Positions 46,276-58,490 of a stretch of 64,000 bases of DNA are shown here, piece after piece. Source of the stretch: Sipunculus nudus (Eukaryota; Annelida; Sipuncula; Golfingiida; Sipunculidae); NCBI GenBank assembly GCA_026874595.1, contig CM049318.1, positions 57,696,250 to 57,760,249 of the forward strand, written 5' to 3'. The position numbers and the translations under genes are program-made. Under the pieces are notes generated by a model that was given only the letters and a program-made list of their open reading frames with translations, made no database searches and was not told where the DNA came from. The number at the start of each line of letters is the position of its first letter. Position 1 is the first letter of the stretch.

Positions 46276-48884
46276 GTTAGAATAAAATTTTGTCTTTAAT
46301 AGACTCCAAGGCATCTCATTCCTGGCTTATTTTTTTCCCTTTTGAATCCATTTATCATACATAAGGTTTAATAGTTTTTAAAAACTAGATACAAGTTTGT
46401 CTTGTTTAACTTTGTCACCAATAATCAAGTATTGCTACATGGCCTTTGTTTTCACTTGAAAAAACAGCCTTCTAAAAGACATCTAGACAGCCTTAAATGA
46501 TTTATTATTTCTTTGAGAAAATAATAATATTTTGACAGGTCAGCCTTTAATGATTATTAAGGCATATTTATGAAGGCTTGTCTGAAGGTGGTGGAAGGAG
46601 TACTGCCTGACATACTGAGTCAATCATATGCCTGTACTGTGGTAGTGCTTGCCTGACTGACTTTGTATCAGGACAACCCCTACGTCTTAATGGTTATATA
46701 TGATTCTTGCCGCACTACATTGTTCAGCCATTGATTCTGTTGATGCGTGTGCAGGATCCTGGGTGACTGATAAACACTGGTTCTTCCTGAGGACAAGGTA
46801 AGATTTGTACTGGCAGGGTTAGATATTCACTCATTTTTCTGACATGCTGGCTCTTGAAAAGCCAAATCCCCAAATGATGTTTTCACATGCCCAGAAATAA
46901 TGAATTCAGCTAAGAATAGTTTAAACTGAACCATTTTCATTACACATCTTATCCTTTCCAAAAATGTTCTTAGTGGATTTGTGTAGATAATTTTTTTTTC
47001 AACAGAGAGAGATAAAAAAACACTGATTTAATTTTGTACTCTGACAGTTATTTTTAAGGAAACCTGTATCATACCATGCTAAAAATTTTGTTGACATATT
47101 GGTGAATTTAATTGATTTTATGAGAAAAGAGCTAATTTTATAAGACTTGTTTTTGGAAGTCACAGGTAAAAGACACTGATTAAAGGCACTCTTTCCTTTT
47201 TGGAAGTCAACTTTTACAAAATTGATAATGATTTATTTTTTTTTTACCGTCTTTCAATAATCGAGGTATATACACCTTTCTGATGGTGACCTATCACATA
47301 CTTGAACTAGATATTATGCATTTTAAGGAATGCAAGCCTCCACCATGTGGGATCTCTTATTCGACCTATATTCCCAGGTTCATTGTTGCAGAATTGACTG
47401 TACATTTGTATATATTCCTTGATCATTTTCCTGAATCTTGGTCATGTAAGGGATTCACACTGAACTCTGATTGATTCTCCATTGGTCGATTCCTGAAATG
47501 GCCTGAAAATTTCATAAGATTCTGTTCATAATTGCCTGCTTTATGTCATGAATAAACACACAAACAGGAATGAACGCATACCCTCCTGGCAGAGGCAATA
47601 AAAATGTCAAACACTGCATGGCTCAACATTAATTTTTGAAACTACTAGTAACATCTAGCTTTATCTTGCCCTTTATGAATTTATACTTGCTTGTATTCAA
47701 GATTACAAAAGATCCTTTTCCAAGCCTTTAATTGGGTAAATGTGTATATTGGACCCACTTGCCCAACTGCAAATAGGAGCCCTCTTGTTGCCCTTCCACT
47801 ATTTTCTTGAACTTTCAATTGCTCCGGGCAAGCGGTTAACCCTTAATGTCAAGCCCTGCACTGACATAGTGTTTAAATAATTCTTAAATAAAAATGCAAA
47901 ATTTCTTATTTATAAATTTGAATATATACTCAGATTTTTGTTTGTCTTTAATTGACTTTCATAAGAGTCCTGAGCATTTCTGAAGATGGATGTTCACTTA
48001 AATTACAAATGTTAGTGGATGTGTCCAACACACAATTATCCTAACATTATGTACGTCTGCAACTGTCTAACAGCCTCAGTCACCTGCACTGAGCAATTGA
48101 GCAGTCATAATGTTGAACCCTGTATTGTGGGGAGGACACGGCAGCTGATAGCTAGAGCAGAACCTTGGTATGCATACAAAGTGCACCAGCCTGCTGGTTC
48201 ATTTAAGAAGGAGCTTCAGACAGATGTTACATTTATTGATTTAATCTCCATGGGTGAACCCGATGGATTTCTTGGGATACTTCCTTAACTAGAAGCCTGT
48301 CTGTTATGAGTTTGATCAAGCTGCACTTAAAGTAAATCTTCTGTTTGTTTCTCATTAAGAAAAGCCTTTGTCCCTGATACTGGTTAAAAATTGTTCCTTC
48401 CACCAATGGTTGGTTTAAACAATATTTATTGCAAAATAGCAAGAGGATAAAAAAACAGGGCAGTGCCCTATATATTAATTCTTCTCCTCACATACAATGA
48501 TAAATTCACAAGATATAATAAGACACAAATAGAAAAATAAATAATACATGCAAATTACACCTATGCATATGTACAATAGTAATATCGTACAATACAAAAC
48601 AGAATACATCAAAATACAATAGGATGTGTGTTGATAGTAATGTGTAAAAGTATCCACCAATGGTTGACTTAAAATGTCATGTATCTTTCTTGATGCTAAA
48701 GGTAGCCGAATAATTTCATTTAAAATTTGGTTTGGTTGGAATTTATTCAGGAGAGTTGCTCAAGTAGATGCCATTTGCTCCTTTCTAGAGAAAGCCTGAA
48801 TTTTGTCACTTGCTAGAAAGGATATAATTTATTTATAAACCTGTGCACAGGTTTCATAGTTATGCCACTGTTTATTTATAAATA
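46276..48884. other. Unassigned stretch
   Basis: AT-rich sequence without repeats shared elsewhere in the window. One 43-base segment with acceptor- and donor-like ends (46757-46799) is discussed among rejected items. Confidence 0.35.
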
Positions 48885-49289
48885 CAGTGAAACCTTTGTT
48901 ATAAGACTAAAGATGGGACTAGCCAAAAGTTTTAATTCACATGTGGCCTTTTAAACAGGTCCATTATAACCAATGACTAATTATGTGTATGTTTTCAGTT
49001 CACACAAATGTTGTCTTATTACACCCAGTTGCTGCTTGAAAACTAGGTCCAAACTGTTCTAGAGCATTCACACATCACTTAAACAAAGCAGATAAAACAA
49101 TTCACATTAAAAATGGTTTGAAACCAACCACCTCATGAGCTGGATTTGAACCGTTTTGACCAAAATGTTTGAAACCATTTTGGGTTGCCATGTGAATGCT
49201 CCATTTTCATTCAAAACAATTTGAAACTGGTTTGCATTTGCCGTGTGAAAGGGGTAATGAACAGGTGGTCTTTCAGACAGGTTCCACTA
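48885..49289. mobile_element. Pogo-like miniature element ending at a TA microsatellite
   Basis: The left end (TA)CAGTGAAACCTTTGTTATAA is matched inversely by the right end AGACAGGTTCCACTA(TA). A fragment of the same right end lies at 1334-1355. A long (TA)n tract begins immediately at the right target TA. Confidence 0.6.
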
Positions 49290-49295
49290 TATATA

Positions 49296-49366
<71 letters not shown>
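49288..49366. repeat. (TA)n microsatellite
   Basis: About 75 bases of TA with two early interruptions (ATATAATATATA), directly abutting the right end of the pogo-like element. Confidence 0.95.
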
Positions 49367-49368
<2 letters not shown>

Positions 49369-49443
49369 GAATTGTGCCCATGTTTACAGGGTGCAGGGTT
49401 TATTCACAAACTCTAGTCACAGACTGCTAGTCCAGTCCTTTTT

Positions 49444-49734
49444 CCATTCCATAGCTGTTTCCAATCATACCTGAGAAGTTCATATCACTCTATTTATATG
49501 AATGTCCCACATGCAGGTTTTAGTCACTGCATTTTAATATTCCTCAAATAACTTGCAGTAACCACATGTTTAATATTATTTTTCCACTCCATATTTTTCC
49601 ATTCCATAGCTGTTTCCAATCATACCTGAGAAGTTCATAACACTCTATTTATATGAATGTCCCACATGCAGGTTTTAGTCACTGCATTTTAATATTCCTC
49701 AAATAACTTGCAGTTACCACATGTTTAATATTAA
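49444..49734. repeat. Tandem duplication, period 155 bp
   Basis: CCATTCCATAGCTGTTTCCA starts at 49444 and again at 49599. The two copies are nearly identical over about 136 bases up to CCACATGTTTAATATTA, so the duplication is recent. Confidence 0.95.
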
Positions 49735-50371
49735 TTGTGTACATTGTGTTGCTTAATGGTCAATGATTTTGAAATTCTTGTGAGGAAATAATCAGTTTTA
49801 ATAAAAGCACCAAGATATGTCAAGACTGTAGTCACAGTAGTCGGAGGACAGTCCCTTAAGGAACATCCCTGTTTGCAGAGAGAGATTGGTGGCAACTGGA
49901 CCCATATGAACAGAGAAGAGTCCAGAATAAGGAGCTAGGGTGACCATGCCAATTCTGTGATTTACAGTATGAAAACAGGTGTTTCAAACATTTTAAATGA
50001 AACCATTGCTTGAGCTGAATGGATCTGTTTATAAATTTATAATATTCAAGGTTCTATCTCAACTGAAGACTTGGCACTACTTGTCTTCAAAACATTAACT
50101 GTTGCTGGTCAATTTACTTCCCCAGTAATTGTGAATCACCTCCACATTTAGCAGTTTGTAGATCCTCCATGGTCCAGGTTACCTGATGGTTTGAATTTTC
50201 CTTAATTTTCCCCCTTTCCTGAAAAGATAAGTAGCCAAGTTACTTTAAAATATACCTACAACTGATTAATGTAGATCTGTGTGTTTCCTACCAGTGACCT
50301 TAACCTTACATGCCTTAAATGGCACTGAATGACTATAAATTTATAAATATTGGATGTATTTTTCCATCTGA
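49735..50371. other. Unassigned stretch
   Basis: No exon, repeat or regulatory signal that I can support. Confidence 0.4.
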
Positions 50372-50530
50372 TAATCAAACGGCGCTTTCAGGAACATGGG
50401 GGAAAGCGTCTGTGACGCTCGAAATCTCCCCATGGACACTCAGTTTCGGGGTCCAAGCGTCCGATGGGCCACGCAAGTTTCTGACTGTTTGACCGAGAGG
50501 ATCAAACAATACCCTTGTAGCACTCGCTGA
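50372..50530. other. CpG-dense segment with strong hairpin, nature unknown
   Basis: About 150 bases with far more CpG than the surrounding sequence. Near its start CATGGGG (50395-50401) pairs with CCCCATG (50428-50434), and AGCGTC (50405-50410) pairs with GACGCT (50414-50419). Two readings are possible. One is a + strand open stretch NMGESVCDARNLPMDTQFRG then PSVRWATQVSDCLTERIKQY, following an AG at 50391. The other is a structured RNA. I recognise neither a protein nor an RNA family. Confidence 0.35.
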
Positions 50531-52417
50531 ATATTGTTGGCTGTCTCAAATTAACCAGTCAGTTGTGTAAACAGTGTGCTGACAACTATCCCTTAAAATT
50601 CTCTTTAATCAAGGAATCATACAATGACAATTTTTAATTATATAATGATAAGATAATGTATAAATACAAAAAATTATCTAGTTTCACCTATTATCTCCCA
50701 TTGGGATGCACCAAACTAAGATAGGCCTCTCCAACATTTAGATCTGAGCGACCCGGACTCGTTAAAATTTTCTTCCTAATGAAAGCCCTGATAAAATATT
50801 GTCAACGCATTGATATAGGGACCTCTAATGATACTGGTATTTGACTTTGTATTGCAATGTGTTGGTGCATCCGTGCATTGTTACAACTGTAAATATGAGG
50901 TACTTCTTTCTTTACTTATGCAAAGAGAGAGGATGTGTTACTGTTAGGAGTGGGTACTTTTTGGCTGATGGAATTGTGTAATATAGCATGTTATACTAAC
51001 ACACATCATCCCCATGGCAGTTTCGCAGTGAAACTTATGATTTTGGATTCAGCCCACATATATGTGATAATATGTGTAGAATTTATTCTGTTACTTATGC
51101 TGGTAGGGGTAATTGTTATAAATGTGCACTATTTAGTATCCAGTTTTCCCTGAAATATTTTTACCTAACAATTATAATTGGCAGGTTGTTGTAAAAAATG
51201 CTTTACACAAAATATGAGGTGTCTGACAACACGTTTAAACACCTGTAACCTGATGTTAGTCATGTGGAGGTCCAATATCAGTTTGTACTCCCAGTGAGCA
51301 TTCATGTAGTTCCACTAAGTGTTATTTACACATAATATAAAACGTGATTGCACAGCAGTACTGCAGTGTTGGGAGTCCTGCTATTGCTACTGTTTGTAAA
51401 TTCATGTACCATTAATCTGAGTTAAGTGATGCAGAAGTTTATTGTTTGCTGTGCACAACAACCAGTCTGAACAGTTCCTGGGTGATAGCACGCTCACAGA
51501 ACATTTATTAGTGACCTGTATTTGCGGAGACACCCTCAGCGGGTGACTTGATACAGCCCAGTACATTACAATCGTTTATTTACATTTATGTCAGTGGGAT
51601 CATCTCTGTACAGTTGCCTTTAAATATTTGATCATTAAATGGTTTTTAATGCTAGGGCATAAAAGGGCTTGTGCAATAATTGTTACTGTGCCACTCTTGA
51701 GCATACTTGGCATCTGTTATTAGTAATAGTACTTATAACTCGTTGCAAAGAAGTGCAAGGAATTGATTGTAAAATCATGTTCGAAGATTGAAAGAAGAAA
51801 AACAACTGATGATCGATGTACCTTCCATATTACCATGAAATTTGTTTGTAGAATTGTATAGAGTTGTACTTAGTAACTTGACCAATTAAATTCAGTCTGA
51901 CATGTACACCACGCTGAAAGGTCAAGGTAACAGTCGGGTTGTTGACACTTGTCCACTGCACAAGGTACAGTTTTAATGCTGTCAGCTGCTTTGTGTCCCG
52001 TCTTTCTTATATCTTTGACAGGATTTAGAATATTTTTTCTGGTTTAATATACCTGTTTATTATACATGTGTATACATAATAGTTTGTACTCATTTATAAA
52101 AAAATTCAATCAATTTAATCGATTATGAAAGAAATTGTCAATATAATTGATTAATGTGAACACCAATAATGTAAAGTTGAGAAAAAAAGTCATCTTTACT
52201 GCGAAGTTTGCTTCCATGAGGAGCAACAACCTCACCTATCCAGGATGACTAAGTGTGTCAGGAATGAAACCACGCATTGAGTAACTGATGCATTGAATCA
52301 AAGGCAGTATTTAGTTTTGTAAATGAATAGGGAATGAAACATGTATCAATTTCAGTTTTTCGCATTTACAATCTTCATACTTACAAGTGTGTGGCAGCAA
52401 GCTGCTCTGGTGTCTAT
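50531..52417. other. Unassigned stretch
   Basis: AT-rich, without recognisable exon or repeat. A 72-codon hydrophobic open frame at 50935-51153 has no family resemblance. Confidence 0.35.
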
Positions 52418-52920
52418 CACAGTGATGTAGTGGAGTCCACACCATCTGAGCTTGAGAGCAAGTCCAAGTCCAGGCCACTAAAGTCCGGTTCCTTGGGGTT
52501 TGAGTCCAAGTTAGCCTTTGAGTCTAATTTATTGAGAACCCGAGTCAAAGTCTGAGTACAGTACAGATATATATCCTTAAGAGCCATTTAAATGAAAATT
52601 TCAGATTATCATGTACATCGAAGTCATGGTTCACATAAGCTTACTATAATGGTTAATTACATTTATAATAGCCCCTGATGCTTTGCAAAGCTTTGTATAT
52701 GTGGTGTTGTTATTTTGTAATATTCTGTTTGTAGTTCACACACAAATTTTTATATATATTATAAATCTTTATAATATGTGACAGAGTTTATTAATTTGTT
52801 GGACTTGAGATAGAATCTTCTCGACTTCTTACCTACAAATCAGAGTCCAAAACCCTTGAGTCCAAGTCCCTAAAAAGTGAACTCTTGTCAAAATCCTAGA
52901 AGTCCTTCATCACTAGTCTA
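52418..52920. mobile_element. Degenerate GAGTCCAAGTCC element
   Basis: The left part has CAGTGATGTAGTGGAGTCC followed by repeated GAGTCCAAGT/CAAGTCC phrases. The right part has TTGAGTCCAAGTCCC and ends CTAGAAGTCCTTCATCACTA, whose inverse (TAGTGATGAAGGACTTC) resembles the left end. This suggests an old inverted-repeat element with an internal GAGTCC minisatellite. Confidence 0.45.
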
Positions 52921-53458
52921 TAAAAATATTAATCATTTTTGCCTTGAGACTTTGCAAGCATAGAAAATTTATATGATGTCAATGAGGCTAAAGTTCAGTA
53001 GTGTAGTTGGGCGTCTTGTTCACGAAGGTTTTACTTTCACAGTAATTTCCCATTCCTGAATTTTAAACCCTCGCAAACACAAAGCTGACCACAGTATTTA
53101 GTTTACATAAATACTCTTGTCTGCTCCTGGTATATGTACATGCAGAGGAGCTTTTATCATTCTTTTTATAGTGTGAAATGCTGAACTTAAAAACATATCA
53201 CTTTGGAGATATGCCAGAGTATACTTAGGCCTGAGGTATAGTCACTGTATGTAAGCCATATCATTGAGGATAAAATCAAATGCTCTACAGGCATTCTCTA
53301 TGAGCTAGGGGATTCAGGGTTTGTGTTTGCTTGCAGAATTAGCTTCTCTCAGCCAATATTTGCTTTGCAAAAGCACAAACAAATCTGATATTGGAGAGTC
53401 AAGGCCTTACATGACATTGAGCGCTACCTTTTACATCTAAATTCTATTCTTCATGCAG
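52921..53458. other. Unassigned stretch
   Basis: Nothing recognised. It ends with ATTCTATTCTTCATGCAG, a plausible splice acceptor for the candidate exon that follows. Confidence 0.35.
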
Positions 53459-53572
53459 CAAGCCTGGGGTCTAGAGAGTGAATATAAAGAAATTATTAAC
53501 AGTTATTCCAGGTTAATGGTAGTTACTCTGTATAAGAACTTGGCTACTCTCAAGGAGGAACTCATTCTCTAA
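53459..53572 (+). CDS. Candidate orphan terminal exon, unknown protein
   Basis: After ATTCTATTCTTCATGCAG an open frame of 37 codons reads QAWGLESEYKEIINSYSRLM then VVTLYKNLATLKEELIL and TAA. The composition is protein-like and strongly helical, with charged and hydrophobic residues alternating in heptad-like fashion, unlike most short frames here. An internal GTTAAT (53512) could act as a donor and shorten it. Its reading phase does not fit the CDCA7 exon at 20863. I do not recognise the protein. It may be chance. Confidence 0.25.
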   Translation, partial: QAWGLESEYKEIINSYSRLMVVTLYKNLATLKEELIL

Positions 53573-54542
53573 TAATGTCACTGATATGATTCATGAATTG
53601 AAGAATAATAGTCAGAGTCCAAGTGAAATAGTCAGAGTCAAGACAGCTTAAACTAGACAGCACTCATAGACCCCATGCCTCCGCCAACAAGGATCCTGAT
53701 CATACGTTGGTGTCTTGTAACTGGTATACAGTAAGCGCAGGAAATATTTGAGTCCCAGCCAAGCCAATTGTGCATAATGGTTCATCAACTTGATGGCTGC
53801 ATCACAGATCAGTTCTGCCAGCCACGACAAAGGTGACTCCATTCACTTTAGGTAGGTCATGGCTATACTCGTTATTTCAACACGTTCAGAAGTTGCAACT
53901 TTTAAGTTTCCTTGGGTACTGGCACTGTTCTGTGGAATATGATGGTCTTGACCTATGTCCAGTCAAATGAATTATATAGTGTATAGTTATATATTATGTA
54001 GTTGTAAATTTTATAAAGCAGGGAAGTACTGTCTCAATGGGCCTACCATGTCTTATCTATTAGGGTGTAAAAAGAAACTTAAGCACTTGTCAGACATGAA
54101 AAAAATACCGTTCAGTCTCTGTCAGTGTCAAGGTGTACAAGGTTATAAAATGGTGTTAGGAATTTGTTATTAAATAAAGTTTGATAATTTTGAGATAAAA
54201 AGGGAACCTGTGATTGATTAGTAATCAATTTTATGAGTTATCTTATGCCTCTAGTTATTACCTTTGTGACATTTAAAAGATCCATCACTATTGTGAAAGC
54301 TCTGACACACTTTTACATTTCCCATACCTTTACTCCTGTGTCCACCTGCTTTGCAGAGAGAATTTTCTCAAATGTTTATATTATTCAGCATCTTATAAAA
54401 GGAACTCTTATAAAAGGATTTCTCATATATCAATATAATTCTGTTTCTTAAATATTGGATATGTGTGTTTACTTCCCTTGTTAAAAAGTGCACCTTTAAT
54501 CTTCATTATATATGTCCATAAACCAATCATTGACCTGTTAAT
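53573..54542. other. Unassigned stretch
   Basis: No exon or repeat recognised beyond two CAGAGTC...AAGT phrases at 53610-53642 that resemble the GAGTCC element. Confidence 0.35.
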
Positions 54543-54870
54543 TGTCCCCAACTTCCTCGGAATGGGGGACATTGATTTGGGTTCTCTGTCTATCTGTCTG
54601 TCGGTCTCATTTTCATTTCTGTGCAATATAACTTTCGTAAATTTTATCCGATTTCATTCAAATTTGGGTCACTGAATGCTTTCATACATGTATACCTTGG
54701 TTGGGATTGGTTTTTGAGTGTCTGTCTGAAAATATATTCTCACCAGCTCCAAAACAAAAAAAAAGAAAGAAATTTTGTTCCTATTTCACAACCAAAATTA
54801 CGAAGTGGAGACATCTTCAGGGGACCATAAAGACTAAAAACAGCCACTAAGACATGTGGAGACATCTTCA
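54543..54870 (+). mobile_element. Partial hairpin-ended element, family H
   Basis: The hairpin TGTCCCC...TGGGGGACA at 54543-54571 is followed by CTGTCTATCTGTCTGTCGGT, the same order (hairpin, then TCTG/TCCG microsatellite) as families A-D. A block GTGGAGACATCTTCAG occurs twice near 54804 and 54856. No right end is seen. Confidence 0.5.
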
Positions 54871-55952
54871 GTCGAGAATAAAAACAAAAACATTGATAAG
54901 GCAAGCATGAATGAAAAAGAGGTGGAAGTGGAGGACAAATTCCTCAAATTTTCTTTTGTGCTTTTTAACATTAATTTATAACACAACACTACTTAGTTAT
55001 AAGGACACTACATGTAAGTGTAGGGCAAATGTTACTCCTGGAACAATGACGAGAAAATGTGCATATTCTTGTCTAAAATGTTTGGGCCTCATTGTTTCAA
55101 GGTAAAAAATTGTATATATATATGCACTCAGTATTTCCAGGTGACTGCCCTAAGGTAGGGGAAGGGAGCTCAGGCAGCCTTTGAATGGTATTTAACAATG
55201 AGCTGCATTAACAGTGGCCTGTCAAACAAACACTCACCTAATTTGTCATTAATCATTTTCTGACAGAGCCAGCATTGTAACCAGTCCTGTATGGCTACGT
55301 AAAAAAAGATAATTTGGCAAACTTGTCCATGGTTCACAGGCCTCAGTAGGTACAGTATGTGTACATTTGAAAAAAAATTGAATAATCACTTTGAACAGTG
55401 GAAGTCAGATCTTTAGAGCACAAGCTGATTTAATTTCCATATTGCTCAGAGGTTAGTTGATAAATATCAGTATTATCTCTTTTTTAGTAATATTTTAAAT
55501 GATTCTGCGGTAATTGATTTTAGTTTGTTAGTTTCTACTGTTGTATAATACAGTACATGTGTGTGTTTGTACAGAGATCTGCATATAAACTCTGCTATAT
55601 CATTGTTTCTCTGGACTATCCCAGATGAGACAGCTGTGGATGGTCTCCTAATAATTAAGGGGTGCCAGTCCACTTAATTGACATTGTCACAGTTTTGCAA
55701 GTTCACCAAGGTTATAGCTGACACTAAGTGACAGGCAGTTTTGAAAATTAGTCAGATGTGATTAAATAACACGAACCTCGTCTCAAAACTTGTTATAATT
55801 AATTGGAAAAATAGCGATAGTTCACTGTTGTGGCAGATTACTTCAAGGCCATGGATTTCTTATGCGTGGAGATTTATTGACTGTTGTAGGGAGTGTTTGT
55901 CAGTGATGGATCGTAGAAACGTGGTATGTATGATCTAAGGCCAAAAAAAATT
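54871..55952. other. Unassigned stretch
   Basis: No exon or repeat that I can support. Confidence 0.4.
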
Positions 55953-56261
55953 AAAGGTATGGTTCTCAGGCACCGCCCGCATCAAATTTAAACCCCCGCA
56001 TCAAAACTTTTTATTTTGATTTTCAATTGAAATTTTCCAATTATGAGCTGCTGCCGCTCCGTAATTTCTTTCAAGAAGATAAAACCATACACTTTCCTTT
56101 GTTTTGTGGTGCTTTTACTTATTTAGCAAAATAAAACTGTTATTTTCTTGCTTTATCCTTATCATTTGACATTTTTATCGAAACATACCAAAAAATTTTA
56201 AATAAAAAAAGCGCTCGCCCGCATTGATTTCTGAAAAAAAGTGCCTGAGAACCATACCTTT
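55953..56261. mobile_element. Miniature inverted-repeat element with 19-bp perfect ends
   Basis: AGGTATGGTTCTCAGGCAC near 55955 and its exact inverse ending near 56259 bound about 305 bases, with A- or T-rich flanks. CGCCCGCAT occurs just inside both ends, in the same orientation. No coding capacity. Confidence 0.8.
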
Positions 56262-58023
56262 TTTTTATTTGGGCCTAATATTGATAATATTATACTGGAC
56301 TTGGGTGATTGGATTGGACAGATACCATCATGGCTTCACATTAACTTTTAAAAGTACTTACTTTGCCCATTGGGCAACTAACATCTTGTTTTTACTTGCC
56401 CTTCATAAATTTTTACTTGCCCTACAAAAGTCGACTATGAACACTCTCCCACATGATTGTTTTGCATGTACTGACCCAGTGTTACTGCTTGTTGAAAAAT
56501 AATCATGTTTTAATGTCTTTTGTTAATGACCTCTCATGAGTACTGGATTATGTAAATGTTATTTAATTTTAAGATGAAGAGTGTGGTTTATGTTTAATTT
56601 ACCTGCCAAGTAGGATGCACCTGGTTTACCTATCCACCATTATTTTACACTCTTCCCCTTTTTCTTGCCCATGGCAAGCTATTGACTGTTGATGCCTAAC
56701 CCTGGCCGTCTAAAAATACAAGCATTGTTCTTATAAACTAAACATCCTGTAGAGATTTGTCATCAATCAGATTGAACAAATTTGTTCCAGCTGTTGTTAG
56801 CTTTGTTGTTCAGAAAACGATTTATGAAGCAGTTTCATATAACATGTTTGATCAAGGCATGTTCAAGTACTTCTCCCTGACAGTATTGATTTATAAATGT
56901 CTTTTTTTATGAACCAAATTTCTCTGGAGAGTTCATAATATAATCACAAGATATGCAAATGGCAGGTGTGAAATCAAGGCCATGCAAAAAAAAATTTTGT
57001 TCAACAGACGGGGGACAAAAACCATGTGTAAAAGACCTGATCTTCTTAGCAAAAAAACAAAAATTTCTGATTCCTGAAAAATAGAAGAGGCGAATCGGTA
57101 GAACACAATTTTTTTTTGGGGGGGGGGGGGCATATGGCCTAAGGGAATAATGATCAAACACTTCAAACAAGAACTGTTGGTATTATTATGGAGAACTGAA
57201 AATATTGGTTCCTCAGTCAAATGATTTTAGTGGATAGCATGTGGGTTTGTACCCCGAGTGTAACCTCTGGCTACGATGTAGACATTTGGCGTGAGGCCTG
57301 GAAATATCCTTGGTGTTTGGCTGATCAAGTGTATGAACCCAGGGTTGGTTAGTGCATCGAACTCGGTCCAGCTTATATGGTAGTAAGGTCATGAAATAGG
57401 GATTCAGACTGCATGATACACCGTGGAATACAGTACAAGATTAAAGAGCGGGCAATGGTTCCATTGAAGGCCCTGGGACCAGCACTCCCCTTTGGTAACA
57501 TGATTCATATAATAATTCACATCTTCATATTAGGAACACAGTTACGAATATTGTATGCCTTAATTAGGGTTTTCCTGTTGATTTTTTACATATTATATGT
57601 GTGTAATATTCTGGGCCAGAGACTATTATTTTCAAATTGTTGTGATATTATGGTTATAATAAATATAAAGAAACCATGAACCAATGAGATAATGGTAACA
57701 TTGCTCTAATGGCCCATGGATGCAAGAGCCTGCCCTCACTAAACCTCAGTATTGACTATCAGTCTATGTATCATTATGACCATAGCTCTCTGTATGAAAC
57801 AGCATGACTGTCCTCAAAATTATATATAGTATGCCTCAATGGTGTGATTGTTTACCATATCAAATATCTATTTCACTATACTATAAATATGTTTCCCTAA
57901 GTCAATTGATAGCAGTTATACCATGTTCATATTTCAGCTTTTATTAACAAAGACTAGATACAAATTAAGGTAATTGGCATTTTTTGTGTATTAGCAGTAA
58001 GATCTAACAGTTTGTCCTTAGAA
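56262..58023. other. Unassigned stretch with a G run
   Basis: No gene recognised. A G run follows a T run at about 57112-57130. Confidence 0.35.
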
Positions 58024-58490
58024 GTATGCTCTGTAGTATTTTGTCCACAAATATAATGTGCATGGGTATTTTGTCCACAGACATTTCCATTGGTATTTTA
58101 TCACAGACATTTCAAATGGTATTTTATCCACAGGCATTTCAAAATTTTCTTTAGAAATGTCCATTGGTATTGAATATTTTGGCCAAAGACATTTTCATCT
58201 GGATTTTGTCCACAGGTTTAATAAAATCCCTTTATATATTGCCCATGATCATTATGTTCTAAGGACTTCCACCTTTGGCATTTCTTTTTGTATAGATTTT
58301 ACCCTCAGGCAGTTTGTTATGAAATGTCTTCTTTGGCATTTTGTCACTGGGCTTTGTCTTTTGGCATTTCATCTCTGTCCATTTTCCTTTGGCATTTTGG
58401 ATATGGATGTTATATTCTTTGATATTTTGTTCACGGATGTTTTGTCTGAGAACATTAAAAATCCTTTGATAATTTTCCCTTGAACATTTT
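58024..58490. repeat. Degenerate minisatellite, TATTTTGTCCACAGACATTTC type, 5' part
   Basis: Units of roughly 30-36 bases with GGTATTTTGTCCACAGACAT-like or TTTGGCATTTTGTC-like content repeat loosely up to the left end of A4. Similar units (TTATTTTGTCCTTGGGCATT) resume after A4. Confidence 0.8.

Noticed and set aside
46757-46799. 43-base segment with GTGTGCAG before it and AAG|GTAAGA after it, one frame open
   Set aside because: Too short and unrecognised; splice-like ends of this quality occur by chance in a window this long.
57235-57375. Possible tRNA-derived SINE (GTTCGA-like phrases)
   Set aside because: A and B box candidates are not at tRNA spacing in either orientation.
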